A stretch of 44,309 nucleotides of DNA from Sphingomonas sp. S2M10 (GTDB lineage Bacteria; Pseudomonadota; Alphaproteobacteria; Sphingomonadales; Sphingomonadaceae): contig NZ_JAAILI010000016.1 in the NCBI RefSeq assembly GCF_012650175.1, positions 1-44,309 of the forward strand, read 5' to 3'. Below are positions 37,203 to 44,309 of the stretch, piece by piece (within the stretch, counting starts at the first letter, position 1; each line of letters opens with the position of its first letter). The notes below the pieces were generated by a model that did no database searches, was not told the origin of the DNA, and saw nothing but the letters and a program-made list of their open reading frames with translations. The position numbers and the translations under genes are program-made.

Positions 37203-39700
37203 GCCGCCTTCCCCGCCGGATCGCGGTAGGCGAGCAGCCTGAGCGCATTGATGACAACAAGCAGCGTTGATCCTTCATGAACCGCCACCGCTGGCCCAAT
37301 ACCGAGGCCAAGGATGGTGGCAGGAACGAGGAAGGCGACGACACCCAGGCTGACGAAGACGTTCTGCCGGATAATTCCACGCGTATGCCGGCTTAGGCCC
37401 ACCGCGAATGGCAAGTGCGCCAGATCGTCAGCCATCAGGGCGACGTCGGCTGTCTCCAGCGCAACGTCCGACCCCGCCGCGCCCATCGCGATGCCGACCG
37501 TGGCGCTTGCCATCGCCGGGGCATCGTTCACGCCGTCACCCACCATTGCGACCTTGTCTTCGCCGGCGAGTTTCTTGATCGCCGCAACCTTGTCTTCGGG
37601 CATGAGGTCGCCCCACGCCTCGTCGATCCCGACATCGTTGGCGATCGCTTCGGCGACTTTCTGGTGGTCGCCGGAGATCATAATCATCCGCGATACGCCC
37701 ATCTCGTGCAGCCGGCGCAGCGCGGTTTTTGCCGCTTCGCGAGGCGTATCCATCAGGCCGATCGCGCCCAGGTCGCGATCCCCCTTGCGGACCACCATCG
37801 TCGTGCGCCCGTTCTCGCGCAGTTTCGCTATCGCGTCCTGCGCTCCCTGCCCCAGCGCCGGAATGCCCTCACTTCCGAACATCTCGGCCTTGCCGATCCA
37901 CACCGTCTCGCCATCGACGCTTGCGGTGACGCCGCGACCGGTCAGGCTCTTGAGATCGCCGGCAGTGGGCAAGGCGCGCCCATCCAGACGTTCGCGACCG
38001 TCCTTGACGATCGCTTGGGCCAGCGGATGATCGCTCAGCGCCTCGACAGCCACGGCCAGCGCCAGCAGCTCGCCTTCATCGGCGCCATCGACCGGCACGA
38101 CATCAGTGATGCGCGGCCGACCTTCGGTCAGCGTGCCCGTCTTGTCGAAGGCGATCGCCTTCAGCGACCCTAGATTTTCGAGCGGCGCACCGCCCTTCAC
38201 CAGCACGCCGCCGCGCGCTGCGCGGGCGACGCCCGATAGCACCGCGCTCGGCGTGGCGATCGCAAGCGCGCAGGGGCTTGCCGCCACCAGCACCGCCATC
38301 GCGCGGTAGAAGCTGTCGCGGAACGGCTCGTCGACGACGACCCAAGCGAACAGGAGAAGCACCGACAGGATCAGGACGGCGGGCACGAAGATCCGCTCGA
38401 ACCGGTCGGTGAAGCGCTGCGTCGGCGACTTTTGCGTCTCCGCTTCGCTCACCATCTTGACGACCTTGGCAAGCGCGCTTTCATTGGAACGGCGCGTCAC
38501 CTCGATCTCGATCGCACCGCCGCCGTTGATCGTACCGGCAAAGACCCGGCTTTCCGCGTCCACCGCGTCGGGCTTGGCGCGTGCCGCCGCAGCGTCCGCG
38601 ACCGGCACCTTGTCGACCGGAATGCTTTCACCCGTCACCGGGGCCTGATTGATCGCGCTTGCGCCCTTGATGATGAAGCCGTCGGCAGGCAGGCGCTCAT
38701 TCGGGCGCACGATGGCGATATCGCCGACGACCATCTGTTCGACCGGGATTTCGCTGGTCTCCCCGTTGCGGCGCACGGTCGCGGTTTCCGGGGCGAGCTT
38801 CGCCAGTGCCTCGATCGCCTTCTTGGCGCGTCCCATCGCGTAATGCTCAAGCGCATGGCCAAGGCTGAACAGGAACAGCAGCAGCGCGCCTTCGGCCCAT
38901 GCGCCCAGCGCAGCGGCGCCGGCGGCAGCAACCAACATCAGCGTGTCGATCTCGAACTTCTTCATCCGAAGGTTGTCGATCGCCTCGCGCAGCGTGAAGA
39001 ACCCGCCGAAGAAATAGGCTGCGACATAGCAGGCCGTGGGCAGCCACTCCGGTGCGCCGGCAACCAGCCTTTCGATCGCATAGCCGATCCCCAGCAGCGC
39101 GCCGCAGGCAAGCGCGAAGATCAGCTCGGTATTGGGGCCGAGAAATTCGGCGTGGCTATGGTCGTGACCATCGCCGGGGCCGTGCTTCTCTTCGCCCGCG
39201 TCGTGGCCCCCGGGGCCGTGGTCGTGGCCGGCATGGTCATCGGCGGCGACCCGCTTGCCAACCCTCACCTTCAGCTTGCGAAGAGCAGCGCGCACTTCCT
39301 CTTCTGTGGTCTCTCGGCGATCATATTCGACCCGGACCGACCCGCTGGTGCTGGCGCTTGCCTGTACCACCCCGGGCAACGCGCATAGCGCATCGCTGAC
39401 CGTGCGCGCCCGCCGTTCGTGACTGATCCCTGTCACCTGCCAGATCGCATGACCGTAGCGTTCAGTGATTTCGGCACCTGCGGCCCGCACCATTTCACGC
39501 AATCGCGGCAGCGGTAGCTTGGCGGCGTCGAAATGGATGCACAGGGCCGCCGGCGTGTCGCCATCGAGGCAGATCACATGCGCCCGCTCGACGCCTTCGC
39601 GCTTTGACAGGGTTGATACGAGACGGTCCAGGCAAGCGTCGGCCGCGTCAGGAAGGTCCGGCAACAATACTGGAATATCGAGTTCGAGCTTGTCGTTCAT
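37199..39700 (-). CDS. Zn2+/Cd2+/Co2+-type P1B ATPase
   Basis: An 833-aa heavy-metal exporter. Two ferredoxin-like N-terminal domains lack the usual CxxC. A His/Asp-rich stretch at about 155-183 (DDHAGHDHGPGGHD and later DGHDHSHAE) probably binds metal. TGES at 356-359 is the actuator motif, SPC at 475-477 the metal-passage motif of the Zn/Cd class, D519 in DKTGTLTEG the phosphorylated Asp, and GDGVNDAPA the hinge. I start at ATG 39700 behind GGAGG; the longer frame lies inside the CDF gene. It overlaps both the CDF gene and the HAD gene by 4 nt. It exports divalent cations to the periplasm, where CzcA can take over. Confidence 0.93.
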   Translation of the reverse strand: MNDKLELDIPVLLPDLPDAADACLDRLVSTLSKREGVERAHVICLDGDTPAALCIHFDAAKLPLPRLREMVRAAGAEITERYGHAIWQVTGISHERRARTVSDALCALPGVVQASASTSGSVRVEYDRRETTEEEVRAALRKLKVRVGKRVAADDHAGHDHGPGGHDAGEEKHGPGDGHDHSHAEFLGPNTELIFALACGALLGIGYAIERLVAGAPEWLPTACYVAAYFFGGFFTLREAIDNLRMKKFEIDTLMLVAAAGAAALGAWAEGALLLFLFSLGHALEHYAMGRAKKAIEALAKLAPETATVRRNGETSEIPVEQMVVGDIAIVRPNERLPADGFIIKGASAINQAPVTGESIPVDKVPVADAAAARAKPDAVDAESRVFAGTINGGGAIEIEVTRRSNESALAKVVKMVSEAETQKSPTQRFTDRFERIFVPAVLILSVLLLFAWVVVDEPFRDSFYRAMAVLVAASPCALAIATPSAVLSGVARAARGGVLVKGGAPLENLGSLKAIAFDKTGTLTEGRPRITDVVPVDGADEGELLALAVAVEALSDHPLAQAIVKDGRERLDGRALPTAGDLKSLTGRGVTASVDGETVWIGKAEMFGSEGIPALGQGAQDAIAKLRENGRTTMVVRKGDRDLGAIGLMDTPREAAKTALRRLHEMGVSRMIMISGDHQKVAEAIANDVGIDEAWGDLMPEDKVAAIKKLAGEDKVAMVGDGVNDAPAMASATVGIAMGAAGSDVALETADVALMADDLAHLPFAVGLSRHTRGIIRQNVFVSLGVVAFLVPATILGLGIGPAVAVHEGSTLLVVINALRLLAYRDPAGKAA

Positions 39701-40305
39701 GACGACCTCCTTTCGCTTTTCTTGGTTTCGGCGCGCGCGTCGCGCAGGATTTCGACACCGCCCTTGATGGCGATGATGGCGGTAGCGAAGCCGACCAGAA
39801 GGTCCGGCCAGTTGGTGCCCAGCCACAGCACCAGCACGCCCGCGATCAGGATGCCGCCATTGGAAATGAAGTCATTGAAGCTGAAGGTGGTGGCGGCCCG
39901 TAGGTTAACGTCCGGATCCTTGAGCCGCTGGAGCAGCCGCAGGCAGAGGTAGTTTACGACGCCGGCGATCGCCGACATGACCATCATGGTCGGTCCGATC
40001 GGCTCGCTGCCCTGAAGGTAGCGCCGGCCAACGTCGATCAGGATACCGCCCGCGAAGATCAGCAGCATGACGCCCGAAGCGACCGCAGCGCGTGTCTTCC
40101 ACGTCTGGCCCCGGGTTAGCGCCACAAGGCTCAGCGCATACACAGCCGTATCGGACAGATTGTCGACACCGTTGGCGATCAGGGCGCTCGAATCCGCGAA
40201 AAATCCTGAGACGAAGAAGCCCGCCGCGATTGCCGCGTTCAGCAGCAGGACGATCCAGAGGGTGCGACGCTCTTCGCCGCCATTGTTGTCGTTGCTCGGG
40301 ATCAT
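39697..40305 (-). CDS. Cation diffusion facilitator-like transporter
   Basis: A 202-aa membrane protein of the CDF fold with about six helices: SSALIANGVDNLSDTAVYAL carries the HxxxD-like metal site as N/D residues, and FSFNDFISNGGILIAGVLVL the second one (N/D instead of H/D). The cytoplasmic C-terminal domain of full CDFs is missing, giving a short form. It overlaps the ZIP and ATPase genes by 4 nt. Role: proton-driven cation efflux, probably zinc or a similar metal (inference). Confidence 0.82.
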   Translation of the reverse strand: MIPSNDNNGGEERRTLWIVLLLNAAIAAGFFVSGFFADSSALIANGVDNLSDTAVYALSLVALTRGQTWKTRAAVASGVMLLIFAGGILIDVGRRYLQGSEPIGPTMMVMSAIAGVVNYLCLRLLQRLKDPDVNLRAATTFSFNDFISNGGILIAGVLVLWLGTNWPDLLVGFATAIIAIKGGVEILRDARAETKKSERRSS

Positions 40306-40988
40306 CCCATGATCTCCTCGAGCGTTAGCAGGGCAAGGAACCCTACGAAGAACATCGAGCTGATGAGCGGGGTGTCAGGCTTCTCGTGCGCCTCAACCAG
40401 CAGCTCTTCCGTGACGAGGTAGAGCAGCGCCATCAGCCCAAAGCTCAGGAAGCCAGCGACCATTACCGGCGAGAGCGTGGCGACAGGAACGGCAGCGAGC
40501 GCGCCGATCGGCAGCAGCAGCGCCAAGGCCGAGACGATCACGATGATGCGCAGGCGCGAGCGATAGGTTTCCGCCAGCTCGTTGGTCAGTGTCAGACCCA
40601 GGAAGAGCACTTCGAGTGTCAGCGCGATCGTCAGCAGAAATCCCGCCTTCTCGCCCGCGACGAACGCAAGGCCGAGCACCAGGCCATCGACCAGGATGTC
40701 GATGCCGATCGCGGCGAGCAGCGCCATCGGCCCCTTGAAGCGGGCCTCGAAAGCCTTGAGACCCAGCATCGTTACGACGCCCGCCGCCCCGCCGATCAAC
40801 GTCGCGCTGGGCGAAGCCTCATGCTTGACCTGCGGCAGGATTTCAGTCGCTGCCGCCGCGAACACGACGCCGGCAGCAAGATGCTGTAGCCCCGCCACGA
40901 GGCCAGGATTTAACTTGGTGCGGCTCGCGATGATCGCGCCGAGCACGACCGCCAACACAGGCGCAAGCGTGTAGAGCAATGCCTGCAT
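40302..40988 (-). CDS. ZIP-family metal transporter
   Basis: A 228-aa, eight-helix ZIP protein. QHLAAGVVFAAAATEILP is the first conserved helix and LLYLVTEELLVEAHE the TM5-like site with E-E-x(n)-E-x-H; DILVDGLVLGLAF is the TM4-like segment. It probably imports or facilitates Zn2+/Co2+ equilibration, an odd partner in a resistance operon. It overlaps the CDF gene by 4 nt and lies 3 nt behind the MliC-like lipoprotein gene. Confidence 0.85.
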   Translation of the reverse strand: MQALLYTLAPVLAVVLGAIIASRTKLNPGLVAGLQHLAAGVVFAAAATEILPQVKHEASPSATLIGGAAGVVTMLGLKAFEARFKGPMALLAAIGIDILVDGLVLGLAFVAGEKAGFLLTIALTLEVLFLGLTLTNELAETYRSRLRIIVIVSALALLLPIGALAAVPVATLSPVMVAGFLSFGLMALLYLVTEELLVEAHEKPDTPLISSMFFVGFLALLTLEEIMG

Positions 40989-40991
40989 ATC

Positions 40992-41387
40992 CTATGATTC
41001 CTCCGGTGTTCGATGACAGACGCGGATCTTCCCGCGCTGCGTGAAGGCGATCGACCCGCCCGCCACGACTGCCCGCGACTGGTCGCCGCGAAATTCTTCG
41101 CCGGTCCGTTGCGCGTGCAGGATCTCGGTTCTGCCCTTGGGCAGCCAGGTGACAGCCATCTTCAGGCCGTCGTCGATGAAGTCGACATCGGCGCGCGATC
41201 CATCGTCGCAATACATGATGCGCTGCGCGATCAATCGAGGCGTCAGATGCTTTTCATGCGCCGGCTCGGCCGGTTGGCTTGGAGCGGGGGTGCACGCCCC
41301 TACGACCATACCCGCGAACAGAACGGCGCCGATGCGCGCGGCTGTCAGGCCAGGCAGGTGCCGCAAGGCGCGCACCGCCCTCACCAC
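40992..41387 (-). CDS. MliC-like lipoprotein (copy 2)
   Basis: A 131-aa lipoprotein: a hydrophobic signal segment with lipobox VVGAC (C32), a linker, then a small beta-barrel-like domain, IMYCDDGSRADVDFIDDGLK, ending in KIRVCHR, with the cysteine pair usual for MliC/PliC lysozyme-inhibitor domains. The arrangement (YCxDG...near start, C near end) matches the second lipoprotein at 42687. The start overlaps the bestrophin stop by 7 nt. Lysozyme inhibition is a family property; in this context a metal or envelope-stress role is possible. Confidence 0.65.
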   Translation of the reverse strand: MVRAVRALRHLPGLTAARIGAVLFAGMVVGACTPAPSQPAEPAHEKHLTPRLIAQRIMYCDDGSRADVDFIDDGLKMAVTWLPKGRTEILHAQRTGEEFRGDQSRAVVAGGSIAFTQRGKIRVCHRTPEES

Positions 41388-42268
41388 AGCACGCCGTGAT
41401 CGGGCGTCAGCGGCTCAGGGGCCGGTAGTCCCGCCGTCTGAAGAAGGTCGATCTCGATCGTGCGGCACATGGCCGTGAGCGGGACATCGTGGACGCTATT
41501 GGCGAACGGATCGGTCAGATCCTCGCCGATGCTCAGCACCGCGAGGAAGACGAGTCCGATCAGCGTCGATCCGATCGGCGTGGCAAGGCCCAGGGATTCG
41601 ACCAGCGCGATCGGAAGCAGCACGCAGAACACGCGCGTGAAGAGGTTCGGGAAGAACCGAAAGCCATTGGGCAGCGGCGTGTTCTTGATCCGCTCCATGC
41701 CACCCTGCGCATTGGCGATGTCGATCAGGACGCGCTCTACAGTTGCCTGCTGGATCTCGGTGATCCGACCTTCCGCGAGCGCGTCGGCGTAATTGCCCGA
41801 TATGTCCTCCAAGAGCGCGTTGGCAGGGTTCAGGCGAGCGACCGCCATATCGGCGACGTCCGTTCCGGCGATCCGGGCAATGTCTTCATAGGGCGACTGT
41901 CGGCGAAGCTGGCAGCGCATCGAGTGCGCGAAGGCGATCTGCCGCAGGATGATGTTGTGCCGCGTCTCACTGCCCTCGGGTTCCCCCTTGGTCAGGCTGC
42001 GTGTGATCCTGGCCAGGCTGCGCGACGCATTGATGAGCGCGCCCCAAAGGGTTCGCGCTTCCCACCAGCGCGCATAAGCTGCGTTGGTCCGAAACCCCAT
42101 GAAGAGCGCGATGGCAGTGCCGAACAGCGCCGTCGGCAAAGGCGGTTCCTTGATCGGGGTCATCATGTGGAATGCCGTCACCGCCACGTCCCACACGAAC
42201 AGGATCGTGAGAGGCTTCCAAACCTCGATAATGATCTGCCTAAAACGTGGCCTCGCGCCGACAATCAT
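41381..42268 (-). CDS. Bestrophin-like (UPF0187/RFP-TM) channel protein
   Basis: A 295-aa bacterial bestrophin: WKPLTILFVWDVAVTAFHMM, FGTAIALFMGFRTNAAYARW followed by WEAR, LGLATPIGSTLIGLVFLAVL and IGEDLTDPFANSVHDVPLTA are all signature blocks. Bacterial bestrophins form pentameric cation-selective channels. The GEDLTDPF acidic cluster corresponds to the calcium clasp region. It lies in the metal island between fliE and the second MliC-like gene and may allow ion or voltage balance during metal efflux (inference). Confidence 0.88.
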   Translation of the reverse strand: MIVGARPRFRQIIIEVWKPLTILFVWDVAVTAFHMMTPIKEPPLPTALFGTAIALFMGFRTNAAYARWWEARTLWGALINASRSLARITRSLTKGEPEGSETRHNIILRQIAFAHSMRCQLRRQSPYEDIARIAGTDVADMAVARLNPANALLEDISGNYADALAEGRITEIQQATVERVLIDIANAQGGMERIKNTPLPNGFRFFPNLFTRVFCVLLPIALVESLGLATPIGSTLIGLVFLAVLSIGEDLTDPFANSVHDVPLTAMCRTIEIDLLQTAGLPAPEPLTPDHGVLW

Positions 42269-42299
42269 ATCAATTACGCCCTAAATCTCTTAGCGATCG

Positions 42300-42641
42300 T
42301 CATCCGATCGGCATGTTCATGATGTCCCGATAAGCGGACAGCAGCTTGTTCCGGACTTGCAGGGTCGCCTCGAAAGTAATGGATGCGCGACTCTGGATGA
42401 GCGCGACGGTTGCAATGTCGGTGGTTTCGCCACGCTCATATGCTTCGGTGACGACATCCTCCTGCTCCTGGGTCTCGTTGACCTTCGCGACCACGGCATT
42501 GAGGGTATCGGCGAAGTTCGACGCCGGAGCGGTCGGCGTCACGCCGGGCGGTGCCGTCGGCTGCGCCTCGCGCAAGGCGCGGCTTCGCGCGATCACTTCG
42601 GCCCGAATGGCCATCACATTCGAGATCGACGTGTCAGACAT
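42300..42641 (-). CDS. fliE: Orphan flagellar hook-basal body protein FliE
   Basis: A 113-aa protein. The C-terminal half IATVALIQSRASITFEATLQ, then VRNKLLSAYRDIMNMPIG, is diagnostic for FliE, the adaptor that joins the MS ring to the FlgB rod. Length is normal. A ribosome site (GGGAGAG) precedes the ATG. It is not followed by fliF as in flagellar operons but by a bestrophin gene. Together with the flgB at 4.1-4.5 kb it forms a split pair of interacting rod proteins on this plasmid. Confidence 0.88.
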   Translation of the reverse strand: MSDTSISNVMAIRAEVIARSRALREAQPTAPPGVTPTAPASNFADTLNAVVAKVNETQEQEDVVTEAYERGETTDIATVALIQSRASITFEATLQVRNKLLSAYRDIMNMPIG

Positions 42642-42690
42642 CGTTTCTCTCCCGTTCCAGTGCGACGTGTCGGAAGACAGGACGGTTCAT
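42634..42690 (-). CDS. 18-codon minicistron linking MliC-like gene and fliE
   Basis: A tiny frame encoding MNRPVFRHVALERERNDV starts at 42690 within the MliC-like stop (ATGA) and stops at 42634, 8 nt inside fliE. It would carry ribosomes from the lipoprotein gene to fliE. Expression is unproven; the overlaps at both ends are the only evidence. Confidence 0.3.
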   Translation of the reverse strand: MNRPVFRHVALERERNDV

Positions 42691-43061
42691 CGGGTGCCCT
42701 CCCGTTCGCAGATTCGGGTGCGGCCCTCGCCTTCCACGACGGTGAGCTGCGACCCCTTGAAGGTCGCGGTGGCTGTCTCGCCGACATATTGGAGGCCCTG
42801 CGCTGGCGCGGTCAGCGTCATGGGCACGGCGCTGCTGGAGCGCCGCAAATCGATCTGCAGGCCGTTGTCCTTGTAGTCGACGAACAGCGGTTCCCCGTCG
42901 GAACAGCGATAGGGATGGCGCCCCATTTCCCCGGTCGCCACGGCGCTGTCGGACGAATGGATTTGCTGCTCCGTTGGCGGGGCTGGCGGCTTGCTTTCCG
43001 TGCAAGCCGCCAGCCCGACAACGAGGATGAGGGCGGGCAGTACCCGCTTCAACGGCATCAT
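42687..43061 (-). CDS. MliC-like lipoprotein (copy 1)
   Basis: A 124-aa lipoprotein with lipobox GLAAC (C20), a Pro-rich linker and a domain starting PYRCSDGEPLFVDYKDNGLQ and ending EGRTRICER, the same cysteine spacing as the lipoprotein at 40992. Both resemble the MliC fold. It lies between the SRPBCC gene (4-nt overlap at 43058-43061) and fliE. The domain call is by pattern, so moderate. Confidence 0.65.
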   Translation of the reverse strand: MMPLKRVLPALILVVGLAACTESKPPAPPTEQQIHSSDSAVATGEMGRHPYRCSDGEPLFVDYKDNGLQIDLRRSSSAVPMTLTAPAQGLQYVGETATATFKGSQLTVVEGEGRTRICEREGTR

Positions 43062-43546
43062 CGCGCCTTCCTCCTGTAGCGGGAGGGGACGCGCTGACGA
43101 TTGATCCCACGGGCAGGCTGACCCACCCGCCAGCGCAGATAGGTTGCAAGGCGATCGTCAGCCTCGATCATCAGGGACCGCAGACGACGCAACATCATCG
43201 CCGCGAACGGCAGAGACAGCGCCCCGCGCAGCGTGCAGCTATGTGTTAGCCTGGTGCCACCATCGTCCCCTGCCAGCTCGTACCGCTCTTCGAGCGTGAA
43301 CAGATAAGGGATGCCGCACGACCAAGCGAAGGCGCGCGGCTTGTCGAACTGATCGACCCGGGCCGGCGTCCGAATTGGCCGGGTGATGCCCTGGATCGCG
43401 AAGGTACATTCCGTCTCGCCAAGCTGGCACGGGTTGTCGAGGAATACGAGCGGACTCCAAGCCCGACGATGATCCGGATCGGTGATCGCCGACCAGATCC
43501 GCAGTGGCCCGCCGTGAAGCATTGAGCTGGTTATGGTGCGAGGCAT
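43058..43546 (-). CDS. SRPBCC-family (START-like) protein
   Basis: A 162-aa protein: PLRIWSAITDPDHRRAWSPL is the typical N-terminal helix-loop of SRPBCC/polyketide-cyclase-like proteins, followed by strands (CTFAIQGITRPIRTPARVDQ, TLEERYELAGDDGGTRLTHS) and a basic C-terminal helix. The start ATG 43546 has GGAGATGGGG upstream. A hydrophobic ligand-binding role is typical of the fold. The ligand is unknown. It is the first gene after czcA. Confidence 0.78.
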   Translation of the reverse strand: MPRTITSSMLHGGPLRIWSAITDPDHRRAWSPLVFLDNPCQLGETECTFAIQGITRPIRTPARVDQFDKPRAFAWSCGIPYLFTLEERYELAGDDGGTRLTHSCTLRGALSLPFAAMMLRRLRSLMIEADDRLATYLRWRVGQPARGINRQRVPSRYRRKAR

Positions 43547-43563
43547 ATCCCCATCTCCCAGAG

Positions 43564-43594
43564 ATGAGCGGGGCGATCGCGGATCGCCCCGCTC
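43564..43594 (-). terminator. Strong hairpin after czcA
   Basis: TGAGCGGGGCGAT pairs perfectly with ATCGCCCCGCTCA around a 5-nt loop (13 bp), starting 6 nt beyond the czcA stop on the minus strand. It lacks a T-run. It probably attenuates transcription from the efflux pump genes into the downstream genes. Confidence 0.5.
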
Positions 43595-43599
43595 ACCCA

Positions 43600-44309
<710 letters not shown>

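Noticed and set aside
38432..39388. 318-aa plus-strand open frame
   Set aside because: Antisense shadow of the P-type ATPase in high-GC DNA.

Overview
The window reads as a large part of a mobilizable plasmid from an alphaproteobacterium, most likely a sphingomonad (Sphingomonas, Sphingobium or Novosphingobium type). This rests on the high GC content, an RPA-family RepA, the par/mob gene order and the character of the metal and sulfur cargo. The host assignment is inference; no rRNA or tRNA gene is present to confirm it.

Layout. (1) 0.1-4.7 kb: a Tn5053/Tn402-like module (serine resolvase, TniB-type ATPase, TniA-type DDE transposase, all on the minus strand) sits against a second resolvase gene and an orphan flagellar rod gene (flgB). 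(2) 4.7-13.1 kb: plasmid backbone. RepA is flanked by 18-bp iterons. It is followed by a winged-helix protein, Ssb, a small RHH-like protein, ParA-ParB, a region with a parS-like palindrome and an RP4-like nic sequence, a MobC-like protein, a relaxase, a PD-(D/E)XK-like protein and a 5'-truncated GIY-YIG nuclease. (3) 13.2-22.3 kb: a sulfide/persulfide island. Ten minus-strand genes, mostly joined by 4-base overlaps, encode two persulfide-dioxygenase-like MBL proteins, two YeeE/YedE halves, a TIGR01244 protein, SQR, TauE/SafE and three thioredoxin-fold proteins. Divergent from them are a peroxiredoxin, an ArsR-type regulator and a DsrE-like protein. Related palindromes bracket the island. (4) 22.5-27.1 kb: a mobile-element graveyard with a third resolvase plus DDE transposase, remnants of virB4, virB8 and virB9, and an AAA ATPase cut off inside virB9. 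(5) 27.2-34.2 kb: backbone and defence/anti-defence genes: a Toprim primase-like protein, an SNase-like nuclease, a retron (RT, XRE regulator, 57-aa cationic peptide and an RNA-rich leader), a MazF-like toxin behind a winged-helix gene, and ArdC. (6) 34.3-44.3 kb: a minus-strand metal island: DUF305, an EexN-like lipoprotein, DedA, MgtC, HAD, Zn/Cd P-type ATPase, CDF, ZIP, two MliC-like lipoproteins, bestrophin, FliE, SRPBCC and the C-terminal part of CzcA running off the right edge.

How it fits together. Rep, Par and Mob maintain and mobilize the plasmid. The virB fragments and an EexN-like protein suggest it descends from a self-transmissible plasmid that lost its mating apparatus. Four copies of a parS-like palindrome occur only in the backbone segments and none in the sulfur or metal islands, which helps separate backbone from cargo. 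The strongest candidate for an under-described system is the HTH-associated retron at 29.8-31.4 kb.
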